Below, piece after piece: positions 9,891 through 22,059 of a DNA stretch of 64,000 bases. This DNA is from Promerops cafer (taxonomy: Eukaryota > Chordata > Aves > Passeriformes > Nectariniidae): the NCBI GenBank assembly GCA_013398275.1, contig VZSE01009546.1:511076-575075 (forward strand). The letters run 5' to 3'. The notes beneath the pieces are model-generated. The model was not told where the DNA came from. It saw only the letters and a list, made by a program, of their open reading frames with translations, and searched no databases. Both the position numbers and the translations under genes were made by a program. Position 1 is the stretch's first letter. Each line of letters begins with the position of its first letter.

Positions 9891-12800
9891 GGTGATCGGA
9901 AAAGAAAAAGGTGACTTGTACTCCTGTCACTTTAAAGACCTTTACTGCGTCAGCTTATATTAATTATTATTTTTCTATAAGTTTCTATATGATCTAGGTA
10001 CTGATTGAAGTCTAATATGGCCTGTGTGAATTTAGTATAGACTACTTTTTAATTAAGAATCATTAGTCTACTATGTTAGTTGTTAGTATGATGATGCTTT
10101 GAACACATTCTTCCAACACTGTTTTCTTCATGAGTGTCATAAAAAGGCATTATTTTAAGTCAAGAGAATTGATGTTTTCTTTTTGTTTTCTGTAGTTTTT
10201 CAGGAAAAAAATTATTTGGAATTTTTTTGTGCTCTTACTGTCATCTGAGGCAGAATATAGAGTTCATTTACTTTGTACAAATGCTTAATTTTTAATTTCT
10301 TCTGTTTCTGAGTGATTCATAATGCGCATATACAGGGGAACAGTACTTTAATATATATACCTAACAGAAAAATGCATTATTTGTTATCTATTAGCCTTAC
10401 ATAATAATTATTGATAAACTCCTACTTGCTTTTGGATCTTACTTTTAGAACATTGTTCTCTTCTCACATATTAGCTGCAGCAGAATCATTACTGCAAGAA
10501 CCACAAGAAAAATTTAAAAATCCCAAGTGTATTGTAGCTTCAGAGTTTCACTTAGGGACATGATAGGGATGGGAAGATTTGAAAATTTTGAGTGTTTAGC
10601 TTTTGCAATATTAAAAACAGCAAGTATCATTACTAGTTGTGCTTAATGTTCCTTGCATATCTACAAATGTATATTCACTCTCATTGTGCTTCTATTTGGG
10701 CATCAGACACTTTTATCCATGAATTCTAAGTATAACATTCTTTCTCCACTTCTTTCTAATTTATGACGTTCAACAAAAGAGAATTACTCTTGTAATTTTA
10801 CTCAGGATTTATAATTTCAGAAAACCCTAGGTGCAAACCTACATTCCAAATATCCTCATTTAAAAATGGACTGCTGTAATTATATGATCTTTTCATTCCA
10901 AATCTGCAGGGGACAGTAATTCAATAGAAAGCATGAAAAAATTAATGAGAAGTTTAATTATAATAATATCATTAAATCCTAATAAGAGAAAAAGTCTAAC
11001 TTTATTTTAGCTTGGACACCTAATATAATTTTCTTATGGCATGGTAATGATATTTTCTCAGTTTTTAGAGAAACTAATAATGTAATGGCAAAGGCTGGAT
11101 AGTTTTAATTTTCCTTCTCTTTCTTTTCCCTTTCTTTTACATGTAAACAAAAAGAAAAAAAAATAAATCCTTCTTTTCATTGTAAATGTATGTGGACAAG
11201 ATCTAATACCATTAAATTCATATCAGTCATACATTTTTCCATCAATATTTAGTACTTCACCAGAAAATTTTAGCAACCATTGTATAATTTTTCTCAAAAA
11301 TATATTTTTTCTTTCACAGTTCTGGGTCTAAATACCTTCATTCATAGTGGCTGAAGACAGGATCTTAGAGGTGATTTGCCTTCTACTTTAAAGAGCAACA
11401 TACAAATGATAACAACCAAACTTCAGTTACCATGGCTACAGACTGGCGGTTACTTTCATGCTATATTAATATTTAGCAGATATCAGAATTTCCCTATTTT
11501 TTCTCATTTACAATCTAGATACTTTACAGAAGTTATTTACAAAGAGCACAACATTCCTGAACACACAGCCCTGCTGGTGACAAATGTTTAAACGTGGAGT
11601 GCATTAGTGTGGCATCAGACATTGTCAATAATGCATGCTCACCACCATTTAATTATTTTGAAAACATCTGTTGAAGTAAAATATGTTCCAGAGGGGAATA
11701 AGGAAGTCAAGTGCATTAGTGACTGTGTTAACCACATTTCACTCTGTAACACAGAAAACCCTAAAGGGAAGACCAGGATTCAAGGACATCAGGAGAATGT
11801 TAAAATTCGTCTTCACTGTTAGTCTTTGTAGCTAAAGAAGTGGCATAGATAAATCTTTTGCTTACGGTTGATTTTCTAAGAATTTTTAAAATAGGGCTAA
11901 GATATTGCATCAAAACATGTAGTGGAAACCCTTTCTTTTTTTTTCCGTGGCACACCTGAATGTATGCCCTTTATCTTCTGAGAGATCCTAAATAATTACT
12001 GACATAGTGTGATACCATTTTACAAGTGAAGATTACTTTACTCTTAGCTCAGAGTAAGGAACAACAAATCTTCCCAGTGCTGATGTCAGAGCCTGATGAA
12101 AATAAGTTTATGTATGACTGTTTAAAATCTATCCAACTATTAACATTTCATCTTTTCAGCATCTTTCATAAATTGCTTAAGGAGGAAATGCAGGATGTTA
12201 TTGAGATGCTGTATGACATATTCCACTGGAATAATTCTCTCATTGTACTCTTTTTGAGAGCAGCATTGACCATCATTGTCAAGTTAACTTAGCAGGTCAT
12301 AGCTAATAGTGCAAGGACCTAACTGATTTGTAGTCAGGGTGTGCAAATATGGATATGCCACCGGCAGTATTAGGCAAGAGTCTTAAATTATGTGGTCATG
12401 AATTCAGAAATGGACAGCGTGTTCCTCTGAATGCTGCACAGAGAGGAAGGAGCCAAATAATTGATAGAACAGCCCATCGTGTCACACTCAGCAGCTAAAC
12501 TTTCCTGGAAGTCCTCAAACCTAGTCAGTGGAGATAGCCTGAAGCCCCTAAAGAACAATGCAGAAGGTTCAAGCAAGGTGCTCACTGGGGGGCTGACAGC
12601 AGCACCCAGCAGGGAACAGTCAATGCTGAACCTGAACGGATCTGCATGTGGCTGAAAATGCTGCCTGCTAACATCTACCAAAGGGGAAAATAAAGTTGCA
12701 CTAAAACATCAATAAGGGGCAGCTCTGTGAAGAACAGGTGACACTTTGGTCATGGAGAGAAACTTCCAGTGTGAGAGGATGTATGAAGTTTCACAGAGAA

Positions 12801-14058
12801 GAAAAACTCATGTTGAAGTGAGCAAATGGGAAGACAGCAGCAGAAGGCACCAGAGGCTGCAGCCTGGTGTATTCCCGAGGTGGCAGAATGAGGCAGAGGC
12901 CTGTCTACAGCAATGAACACAGTTCAGGGTCCTTGGCTCCCCTGGCTCAGGGAGAAGAGACTGGACTCAGTTTCCAGCAGTTTGAGACCACTTTAGATGT
13001 AATTAATTTTCAAAAGGGTAAGCATGTCTATCTATTGACTGTAGGGGAAGCATGGTTGATGAGATTCGTGATGGAGACCCAGTCATTAAGCATTCAAAGT
13101 CTGGTGAGAGGAATCCAGGCTGGGAGTATATGGGGTTAATGGCCCTATATCTTTATCTCAGCAGGCAACCAATACTAGTGTTAACAGCAGGGAACTCTCT
13201 GAGAGCCATTAGAGGAATTTTGGGGAGCTCCACTGCTTAGTATGACAAAGAGCTTGAGGCTGCCTACCAGTCAGTTATTTTTAAAGATGTGTGAAAGAGG
13301 ATAGAAAATCTGTTTAAAGCCACCATTTTGAACTGTCTTTTCAGTGATGCCAAAAAACCACCAACCTAATTTAAGCTGAGTATGCAGAACTTCATTTTCA
13401 CCAATGCATTTTCTTCCCTGTCTTGATTTTTCATGTGAAAGGCTTATTTGTCCATGTTAACTAGATCTCCAACCAAGAAAAGAACATTGAACAAACCCCC
13501 AAATCTTTCTGTGCTCATAAGCCTGGATTGCACAACTTATAATCACCCTTCACTCAAAGTTACAAATGAAAAATATCACTTAGCTCATTTACCATATTTT
13601 TGAAAACATGAAGTTTGTGGCTAGAATTTTTACATTCTCCCTAGTCCGCTCTGAAAATAGTTAGGAGAGGATGGATTTTTCACCAAAACCTCCTGATCAT
13701 CATAAATAAGTCAACACTAGAGAGAAAGTTTATACCGAGGGAAAAAACTCCATAGAAAGATAGTGGCAGAGACTCCACTATGACAAGTGCAAGTTCAGTG
13801 AACAAAGTCTCAGTTTGTGCTGGAAGAATGTTTTGAGGGAAAAGCTTTTGGAATGTGCAATCACAAAGCAGGTAAAGAAATTACTGCTTTATATACATGG
13901 TTGCGGAGATGATAAATAGTGTTAGGAATATGCAAATCTTGAGTTCCTGGACTTGGCATTTTACTTCTGTGCTGTCTTTTTTCAAATCTCTGCACATTGT
14001 TTCCAGAAATTTAATCCATTATGCTTTATGTTGTACATACTATGAATGTTGTAGTCAC
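9891..14058. other. unique sequence, with an unassigned less AT-rich patch at 12300-13250
   Basis: 9.9-12.3 kb is AT-rich with nothing recognised. Between about 12300 and 13250 the composition is more balanced and short open frames overlap on both strands, for example 12388-12681 minus and 12867-13139 plus. A donor-like GGGTAAGC lies at 13018. The patch could be an old endogenous retroviral or LTR remnant or a non-coding transcript, but I find no LTR boundaries, primer site or protein motif, so it stays unassigned. Confidence 0.4.
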
Positions 14059-14090
<32 letters not shown>

Positions 14091-14100
14091 ATATATATAA
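14059..14100. repeat. imperfect (AT)n microsatellite
   Basis: An AT run of 18 bases, a TTTATATTTATA interruption and a second AT run ending in TAA. Confidence 0.95.
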
Positions 14101-14399
14101 ATGTTGCAGCTGCTTATTTTCAGCTGTCTGCTGGGTCTTCTTTAAGTTATTTTAGCTTCTGAGGTTTTTCATGTCCTCTGAAATATGGCAGTTTAGAAAT
14201 AGTTATGATAGACAACTGGCTGCACATAGTGTTTTTCTTCCTACTACTTCATATTGAAAATACACTGTCTGTTGTTTAGTTCTGACTTTGAGTTCTTTAA
14301 AATGGAAGGGTCAGAGAATACATGAAAGTTTCTGGCAGTGAGTTCTTCCCATGTACAGTCAGCAAAAGAAAAAAAAAAAAAGCATATTTAACATAATTT

Positions 14400-14660
14400 A
14401 ACAACTTTACAGCCTGAGCAATTATCCTAATAGCAGGGAACCAGGGCCTACTGGTAAGTTTTATCCTCCCTTTGTCAGACTTGTTTCTTTGATATTAGTA
14501 TCTAAATGCACACCACAGGGTGAAACTAGGCTTTATTAAAGGAGGGTCAGCATTCTGTTAATCTAATTTAAAAGCATTAAGGGGAGTACAGGAGCATTAA
14601 TTGATTTGTTGGGAGGGTTCTGACTCCAGCCAAGCTGTTCTTGCTGTTTACATTTGCTCT
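14400..14660. promoter_or_regulatory. candidate non-coding regulatory block
   Basis: Several homeodomain-type sites cluster here: GCAATTATCC near 14418, TTAATCTAATTTAAAAGCATTAAG near 14557-14580 and AGCATTAATTGATTTG near 14592. A CTTTATTAAAGGAGGG stretch lies at about 14531. A perfect donor consensus GTAAGT at 14454 sits 41 bases after an acceptor-like TTTACAG, so a small non-coding exon cannot be excluded. There is no coding frame. Confidence 0.25.
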
Positions 14661-14911
14661 TCATTTAGATGATTTTGAAAAAAATGTACTTGAGCAGTAA
14701 TACAAAGTACATAATATTTTGTCTTCAATTTAAAAAATGTTCTATAGCACATGTTGATGCATATAAAGTGAAGTAATTTAAAACACCATAAGTTTCAGTA
14801 ATGCAAAGACTCAGTTTTAACATAATTGTAATAACTCTAGAAAAACTAGTCTTTAGCGCAAAGAAATTAAACTGTTTCAGTAGAATGGAACAGGCTGCTT
14901 GCAGAAAGGAG

Positions 14912-14969
14912 AGTTATGTTCTATATAAAAGAACATAACTTGTTTCAGTTCATTACAACTGAAACAAGT
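14912..14969. other. two adjoining perfect hairpins
   Basis: The first has arms AGTTATGTTCT (14912-14922) and AGAACATAACT (14930-14940) around a seven-base loop. The second has arms ACTTGTTTCAGTT (14938-14950) and AACTGAAACAAGT (14957-14969) around CATTAC. The hairpins overlap by three bases (14938-14940), and all 11 and 13 pairs are perfect Watson-Crick. Flanks are ordinary AT-rich DNA. Possible origins are template-switch mutation, a small palindromic element, or a transcribed structured RNA. The stems are too short for a typical microRNA precursor. Confidence 0.9.
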
Positions 14970-17859
14970 GAGAAAAATAGTCTTGGAGTTGCCTGGATAT
15001 TTTTGGATAATGATTAAAATAATCACAAACTTCAAATTGTTGAAAACTTCTACATTTACCAGCAAAGTTTTTGCAGTTCCAATTCTAAAGTATGTTTGGA
15101 GGACATGATCTTTTGTTTCCTAATTTGTTTTTCCCCATGATTCCTATCTCCTTTCACCCTTTCCTTCTATTTACAATGTAAAAAGCTGAAAGAATAAATG
15201 GAAATTTAGTAACAGCCTGGAGAGGAAAAAAAAGTATGGAATTAGTTCTCTGTGCATAAAAAGCATGGACACTCATTTTTTTATGGATTCATACCAAAGA
15301 TTGATGAAGTTGGCATTTAAGAAGGTACAGTCTCTGATTGAAAATGTGATTGAAGTTTTCCCACAGTGGGAGTTTTTACTGGATTCCCTTCTGTGTGGAT
15401 TCTCTCCACGTGAGCCTTTTCTTCAGTGGGGACAATAATAAATATCTAACAATGTCTATTTTGACAAGGCTTGTAGGAGTTATTCTCTCCAACAAATCCA
15501 CTCGTCTGTCATATTTGGATGACTGTGGCCAATGAATGAAAACTTGCTGGAGGTAACACAAGCATGCATATTCATGTGTGATAGTAATATTTTATTGGGA
15601 AAGAAGTGAAATAACCAGATATTTCCAAAATACAAATTAAAAAAAAATACGCTTTAAAAATCTGTGAAGAAAAATTTATCCTTGTAATTTTATATTTTTT
15701 TTAGTTTCTTTGAGCCAAGATCATCATAAATTATTTTCAAAGACTTCTGATCAAGAATTTTCAAATGCATAAGATGCTTTACAAAGTGCAAGCAGTAAAA
15801 AAAAAGAAGCAAGATGATTTCACACATATATGGGATCAGTTCTGTATACTAGAGGAATTTATTAAGCTCTTGATTAAAGTAATATCAATTTTCTGAAATT
15901 AATAGAATGACTGAATTCACATTTCTTACACAATGCAGTCTGTGTAAGGATGGCAATTTGAACCACCAGAGAATATGACTTAGATTTAGCCTTCCATTAC
16001 ATATTGAGAACATGTTCAGACAGAATCCTAAAGGTTTTTAACAGAAATCCTTAAGGCAGGAAATAACCCTGAAAGAACTAGAACCCTTCCAGGGAAGTCT
16101 CCAGGTCTATTAAGATGAGGGTCAGTTGTCTGTACTAATGCTAATGGAACAATTGTGCTCCTAGGCACAGTATAAAGCCCCCTCTTTTATATGTTCCTGT
16201 GGGTCACCAAATCTCTGTGGTACCTAAACTTCCCTATAGGTATGGCTACAGTGGAGGAGCTCACACCCATAAGGACTGAGAAAGTAAAGAATTACCTGTG
16301 TCACTTTAGGAGCGTGACATGCTGACAAGAATTTTCCTGGTGCTTGAAGCTGATTTTGTGGAGTTTTCTATTCCACATATCCCTAGCCAAAGCAATGAAG
16401 AATACACAAAATGAGGCATTTGTGAGATATAATCACAGGCAAGGTAATTAACTTTGTCCTGGCTATAGCAAAAGCACCCATCTTTTATAAAGCTTTCCAG
16501 CAGTCAGAGAACTTAAATCTCATGCATCGACTGTAGGCTGTGCCCTCTCAGGGAGTCTGAGGAGCTGCTGCTGCTCTTCAGGTGACTCGAGGATAGAGAG
16601 AGGGTTAGCAAATGTTGGTCTGGAAACCACAAACAGTATAGGGAAGGTCAGATCCCACAATTCTTCTGTCCAAGAAGTATCTAGGTTGCTACTTTTTGCC
16701 CTGTACACTGTGCACTGTGCCATATAGACTGGTACAATGGTCCATCCTTTCTGAGAGCAAAGTGAGAGTATCTACTGAGAGCACTGTGAGTGTCTGGAGT
16801 TAGTGCATCCCCTTGTCTCGTGGCTGCTCTGGGCCTCAGCTCCTTGAAATCATCTCCCACTGCATGATAAAGAGAATGCCCAACTAGAAACCTACCCCCT
16901 CACAAAAGACATTCATCTGTCCCTCTTACCATGGGAGAAGCTGCTTTACTTCTTTCTCAGCCCTGCCTTGCAGAGTCACTTGGTCTGGAATTCTGATTGC
17001 TTCAATTGGTCTCAATAATAGCTATAATTAAATATTGAAAATCTATGCTGGAAAGAAGACATATTGGGAATAAATGTGATGATCTATGCTGGTAGATATC
17101 TCTTGAGAAAGTGAAGTCATTCACCTGCAGTTCATACTCTATAGAGATCAAATTTAATTTAATTAACAGTTTCTCAATTCTTCTCACATAAAATAGTTCT
17201 GGAAATATCTGTCTTTTTTATCATATTATTTCTGAGTGATTTGGGAAAAAAATAAAATATAACTTAATGAATGCTAAAACACAGGATCTGCAAACACCTG
17301 TTTCAAGTATTTCAACTTTTTCACTTCAACCAGGTCAGTTTTTATTTAAATTCTGTATTTTTTATGTCTGCCTTAATATACAGCAACATTTGCTTTTCAT
17401 GTTTATATAATGAGAATGTCACTGCCAAATAAACTGGTTAAAAAAAATCATACTTTTTGATTTTGCAACCTTGAAATTGTTTTCATTTCTGTTTTCTTAA
17501 ATTGTTTGCATATTTAAAAGAGGGCAAAACTCACAGCTGACAACCTGCTTTCCTGCAGGAAGACACAGAGGACAGATTGTCATGCTAAAGTCATTTCAAA
17601 GTATCTGAAAGTTCAGGCTCAGACACTTAACTTGGAATGCGAGTACCCCAGTTAAGCACTGCATTTGAAGTTCTTCCATCTTTTGTACAGGCCTTTTATT
17701 GCATTATTCTAAACAAAATCTGGGAACAACAGAAGAGGTCACTTAAAAAAGCAAAATCCTTCTCCCTCCCCCTCAAAAAGCAGTGTATTTTGATGATCCC
17801 TCCAGTTTTTTTGTTTTTTTCTCTAGAAGCCATACTTCTTCAATAATTCAGGAAAAGCA
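14970..17859. other. unique AT-rich sequence, no gene seen
   Basis: A slightly GC-richer stretch at about 16080-16960 holds a TATA-like GTATAAAGCCCC at about 16170. It has neither a convincing promoter context nor an exon. The remainder is featureless. Confidence 0.5.
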
Positions 17860-18480
17860 AGAACCAGCAGATCTTACAGCATATTTGATGTGCCAGCAAA
17901 CAGGCTGGAGATTGTTTCATTTCAATTAGCCCCTTTGTTGCAGACAAAAGACTGACAAACACACTGAGAGAGGGACAGGCATATGGCACTTTTACTTTCC
18001 ACGTTGCCTTTTATTTGATGATAGTTCTCTTATCACAGCCTCTCACCGACTCCCCTGCCTCGTGCCCGCTTCCTCCTTTGCCATACTTTATCTACCATTG
18101 TTCCCCTTGTATCGTCTTACTTGGGATCAAGTGATTCTCTCCAGCACAAAAATAAGAAGACGTATTCTTTTTCAGCCTCTTCTGATCTCCCAAGCTAATT
18201 GGCTCAGGTGTAAACCAAGCCAGCAGGGCTGTGACTTTGATGTGACACTTTAGAGCAGTGCACCTGGTAACATCCCTGTTTGTGTGTCAAATACCAGCCG
18301 GCCCTGCCTGCTGCTCAAACCCAGCTAATAAAAACGCTAGTAATCACGTTGTATTACAAGGCTCAAATTCATGCTGTTACTTTATTGCAAGGTTGTCATT
18401 AATTTTGCAGGGTGAACCTGGAATCCGATCCGACCTGTTTTTAATGAGTGTGGGTCTGTGTGGAACTGTGTAAGTGAGTG
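17860..18480. promoter_or_regulatory. candidate non-coding regulatory block
   Basis: Less AT-rich than its surroundings with a dense mix of site types: CAATTAGCCCCTTTG near 17926, CAAGCTAATTGGCTCAGGTG near 18192-18211 (homeodomain next to an E-box/T-box-like core), CTTTGATGTGACA near 18235 (TCF/LEF-like), GCACCTGG near 18260 (E-box) and GTCATTAATTTTG near 18396. There are also CpGs around 18425-18435. No frame is open throughout and no repeat is recognised. An enhancer is an inference from motif content. Confidence 0.3.
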
Positions 18481-19499
18481 ACAGAAAGGTGACTGCCAGC
18501 TGTTTCTTCTTTACATATGGTGTTACCCTTTGCTTTGATCAATAATGCTGTTTCACTTTAAAAAGAAACTCATTTTGTAAGGATGCAGAAGAGGGGCCTT
18601 CCTACCTCCCTTGTCCCCGTGGTTTACTTGTAAAGTATACACAATTAGGGAAAGGTCAGTCAACAGTAAGTAATATCTTACTGTTTCACTAGAAATTGTT
18701 TCTCACTTTTGGACCCGTTGTTTAACAGTTGTCTTATTATTTGTTGTTTGCAATGGTGTTTGGTAGAATTAGAACCCTGAGTAAAGCCTGGGAATAATTT
18801 TATAAAATGGGCAAAAGAATGTAACATCTAAAATTAATCTATCAAAATTCTTCTGGATCACAAACACTCTTTTTAACTGCAGTTCGGTACCAATGAAGTT
18901 ATTCTTGCATATAATATTTATAAAACTATGCATATATATGTGCATATGCATTTTTGTATTTAAAATAGTATTTGCTTTTTTATTGTGGGGAAAATATTAA
19001 ATCTTCCTATATTGTGCAACTATAGCCATAAACTCCTGCAACATTTAAGAAAGATGTTATCAGCAATTAATTTATTGTCTGATCAGCCAGGAGACACTAG
19101 AATTTGTAGAGGTAAGCTAAGAATGCAGGATAACAATAAGATTTTACTTTCAGATATAAAGAATTTTCATCAAATGATTTTTGATCATTGCTGTTAATCC
19201 TTTTGGTCATAATGGAAAAATGTTTTTGAATGCTGAGAGATAGAGACATTGTACAGAAGCTAAAATGTAAGAGAACCTGGAACAAGGTAGCTCCTACTTA
19301 ATTAACAAAACAGATTAATGGCCTTTTTGAAATTGAATTAAAATTATAAATAATTTCTGGAGATACTGGGGAAAAAATCCAAAATCCCTAAATTGAAAAT
19401 TAAAAGGGAAAAAACAATTGAAGGCAGAGAAAATATGCATTAAAATTTCATTTATTTCCTTTTTTTTTCATTCATGGAACATAAGTTTTGCACTTTGAG
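18481..19499. other. unique AT-rich sequence, no gene seen
   Basis: Nothing recognised. A T-rich homopolymer lies near 19460. Confidence 0.55.
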
Positions 19500-19880
19500 T
19501 TTTACAGCACGGCCAGGAGTTCTTAGAAGAATGCTGGAAATTAACAGCTCAAACTGAGCTTCTCAGCATCACAAAGTGAGCCATTTAGTGCTCTATCTGC
19601 ACTGCAGGCATTGTTGTCTTTAATAACTTATACAAACCTGTCAGATCTTCCCAAAACAGAGGTGCTTTGTACTGCCAAAAATAAGTCCCTGTAAGTTAAA
19701 ATTCATTGCACGTATAGACAAGAACTGTAAATTCACACCGTCTGACATATTTTTTTTAAATATGAAAATAATAGTGGTTCACATAAAGAGTTTTTTTTGC
19801 TAAAACTTCTCCAAGTTTTGCAAACAGTAATTTGCTGTTACGCCCAGTTGTATTTAATGTTTTCTTGACTTGTCTATGCA
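19500..19880. promoter_or_regulatory. weak candidate non-coding regulatory block
   Basis: A CpG-retaining start (AGCACGGCCAGG) leads into GAAATTAACAGCTCAAACTG, GGCATTGTTGTCTTTAATAA, GCACGTATAG and CAGTAATTTGCTGTTACGCC. Site density is higher than background, but no single motif is decisive and there is no coding frame. Confidence 0.2.
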
Positions 19881-22059
19881 AAAGGACTGAAAAGCACACT
19901 AAGGGTACATATGGCAAAGCAAACTGAAAAAACCTCTCAGATATTACCTGTAAAAACAGAGGGAAGATGAAGTAAAATAATTTTACACAACCTTTACATC
20001 TTCAATATCTCGTGATAATGTAAAAAGTGCAAAAGTAAAGCAATCCATCTACTTAAAAATAATTCTAAGTGTGTATAAATATATAACTAGTAAAAAGAAG
20101 AAACTTGAAACACCATCAACAAGAAGACAAAAGTAGTTTAGCACAGCTTTGAAATGTATGCTTAGAGGCCTTTGTTGCCTGACCATTTCAGGTGACTTGA
20201 TCTGTAACATTACATCCTTTTCTGATTACTTTGTTATTAGAAATAGAATGAAGAGCTGAAGGTAGCTCAAAGAAAAATATTAATTGATAGATAGAAGTGA
20301 TTGCCTTACATGTCAGAAGCTTCATGTCATTAGGGCAATAGAAGTATTTACAGTTTTGCATTAGTTTCCTGTATTGACTTCTGTGAGAACATTAGTAAAC
20401 TCTCACAGAAACAACCATGAGTTGGTGTCAGGCAAAGATCAGAAGAGCAAAGTCACAATTGGTGGATATTTTGAGAAAGGGAGAGCAAAACATTAACTGT
20501 TACCTTAGATAGTGAGCTATATTTGCCTATAAGGAAAATATTTCCTTGCTGTTTTGACTTTCACACTAGTGAAAGCTTCTTCATCTACACTTTTAAACCT
20601 GCACAGAAAAACCCAGTGATGAAGAAACAAAGGAGGGACACAATTTCTGTCCCACTTTCCTGACTCTTGAGAGGTCTGGGACCATTGAAATCACTGAGTT
20701 CAGTGATACTGTGCTTCTTAGCTTTCTAGAGGAAGTTTCCAAGAAGAGTGTGACAAACGTCTAATATGGTTGTAAATGCACATGCATTTATTGAAGTAAA
20801 TGAAAAAAAAAAGTTTGGGGAGCAAATTTATTTTAGTAATAGCTGTTCTGCCTCCTCCAACAAATGTCCAGCCCTACCCATTCTTTAAAAGCATGTTTTA
20901 CTATATTATTTGCATTAATCTGTCCTTTATTTGCTTGTTTGTTTTAATGAAAAACTTGCCTCACTGCTTTCTCTGGTGTAACCATCAGAAACAAAAGGAG
21001 CCAGCCCTGTCTAGTTTTTCTGGTTACCTGAAATCTGCAAGACGAAACTCCATTCCCTAGTACAGAAACTCCCTATATAACTCAGAAATGTAAGTTTGTG
21101 TAAGATTTTCTGTTCTCTTTTGCTTTTTTCCTTGCCTTGTTTTCCCTCTCTTCCTAAATGTAAGATAATTTATGTCTACCTCCCGCCATTGACCATCATC
21201 ATATTTTCTTCTCTGTTTGATTTTCATCACTTCCTCTTATCTATTTTACAAAATATAGGCACAACCCTTTTACCCTTAAGGCTAACCCAGCAGTGGTCTA
21301 TCCAGTCTCCACAAAGATTGTTTGGTTTTGATTTCTTGGCTCTGAATGCCAGTCAGAAGAGTACACTGTTAGATCAGTGACATCTACAGATGTTGAAGTA
21401 ACTACAGAAAATTTTTGCTGCTGCTCTGCTATGAAAAGTCTTTCTACAGATTTTATCTCCAATTTCTGTTACCCTCCTTTAGACGACTGGCTCAAGTGCA
21501 ATCCTGGGAGGGAGGGAAGGAGGGAGGGACGGAGATGCAGTCTCTTTCCTTTGAGAGCAAATGAATATGTTAGGGCAGAAAGGTTTGGAGACCTCAGGGT
21601 GTGGTGGAAAAAAACCCATGAATCTGGGAGCATGTATCTCCTGCAGAGAGATTGGGAGACCACAGGAAAGAGCAGGGATCAAACGAGCAGGCTTCTAAAG
21701 GGATGAAAATCATGTAGCAGGGGCTAGAGGGAATGAAGGCAGAGCTTACTGCAACTCACCTCTGAAATGCTTGCCTAAGACAAAGAAACAACGAACAGGC
21801 AGACAGCTGGTTATAGAAACCATTTTCATTTCCATTCTGTCTTCCCTGTTTGCTTTGAGTTCACTCAAAGAACGTTTCTTGCAATTATTATGAAGATTAT
21901 TATTTAGAGTGTCACTAATAGAAACATCAGTAGCCTTTCAGTCTCTTTTTAGAGCTTCTTTTCAGAGATCATGTAGGTAGATCCACCTCAAGATTTCAGT
22001 CCACATAAAGTCCTGCCACAGGAACATATTAGACTAGGTCAGATGGCAGATGAAAATGA
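19881..22059. other. unique sequence with one purine-rich stretch
   Basis: A GGGA/GGAA purine run occupies about 21507-21533. The 110-codon open frame across it (21377-21706, plus) shows no family signature and no good splice sites. Confidence 0.5.

Noticed and set aside
14413..14453. 41-base micro-exon between TTTACAG and a perfect GTAAGT
   Set aside because: The acceptor has a poor pyrimidine tract, and perfect donor 6-mers occur by chance every few kilobases.
16165..16180. TATA-box-like GTATAAAGCCCC as a promoter
   Set aside because: Single motif with no initiator, CpG context or downstream exon; such matches are common in AT-rich DNA.
21377..21706. 109-codon plus-strand frame
   Set aside because: It crosses a GGGA-type purine repeat, has no recognisable family and no splice context, and frames of this length are expected by chance.
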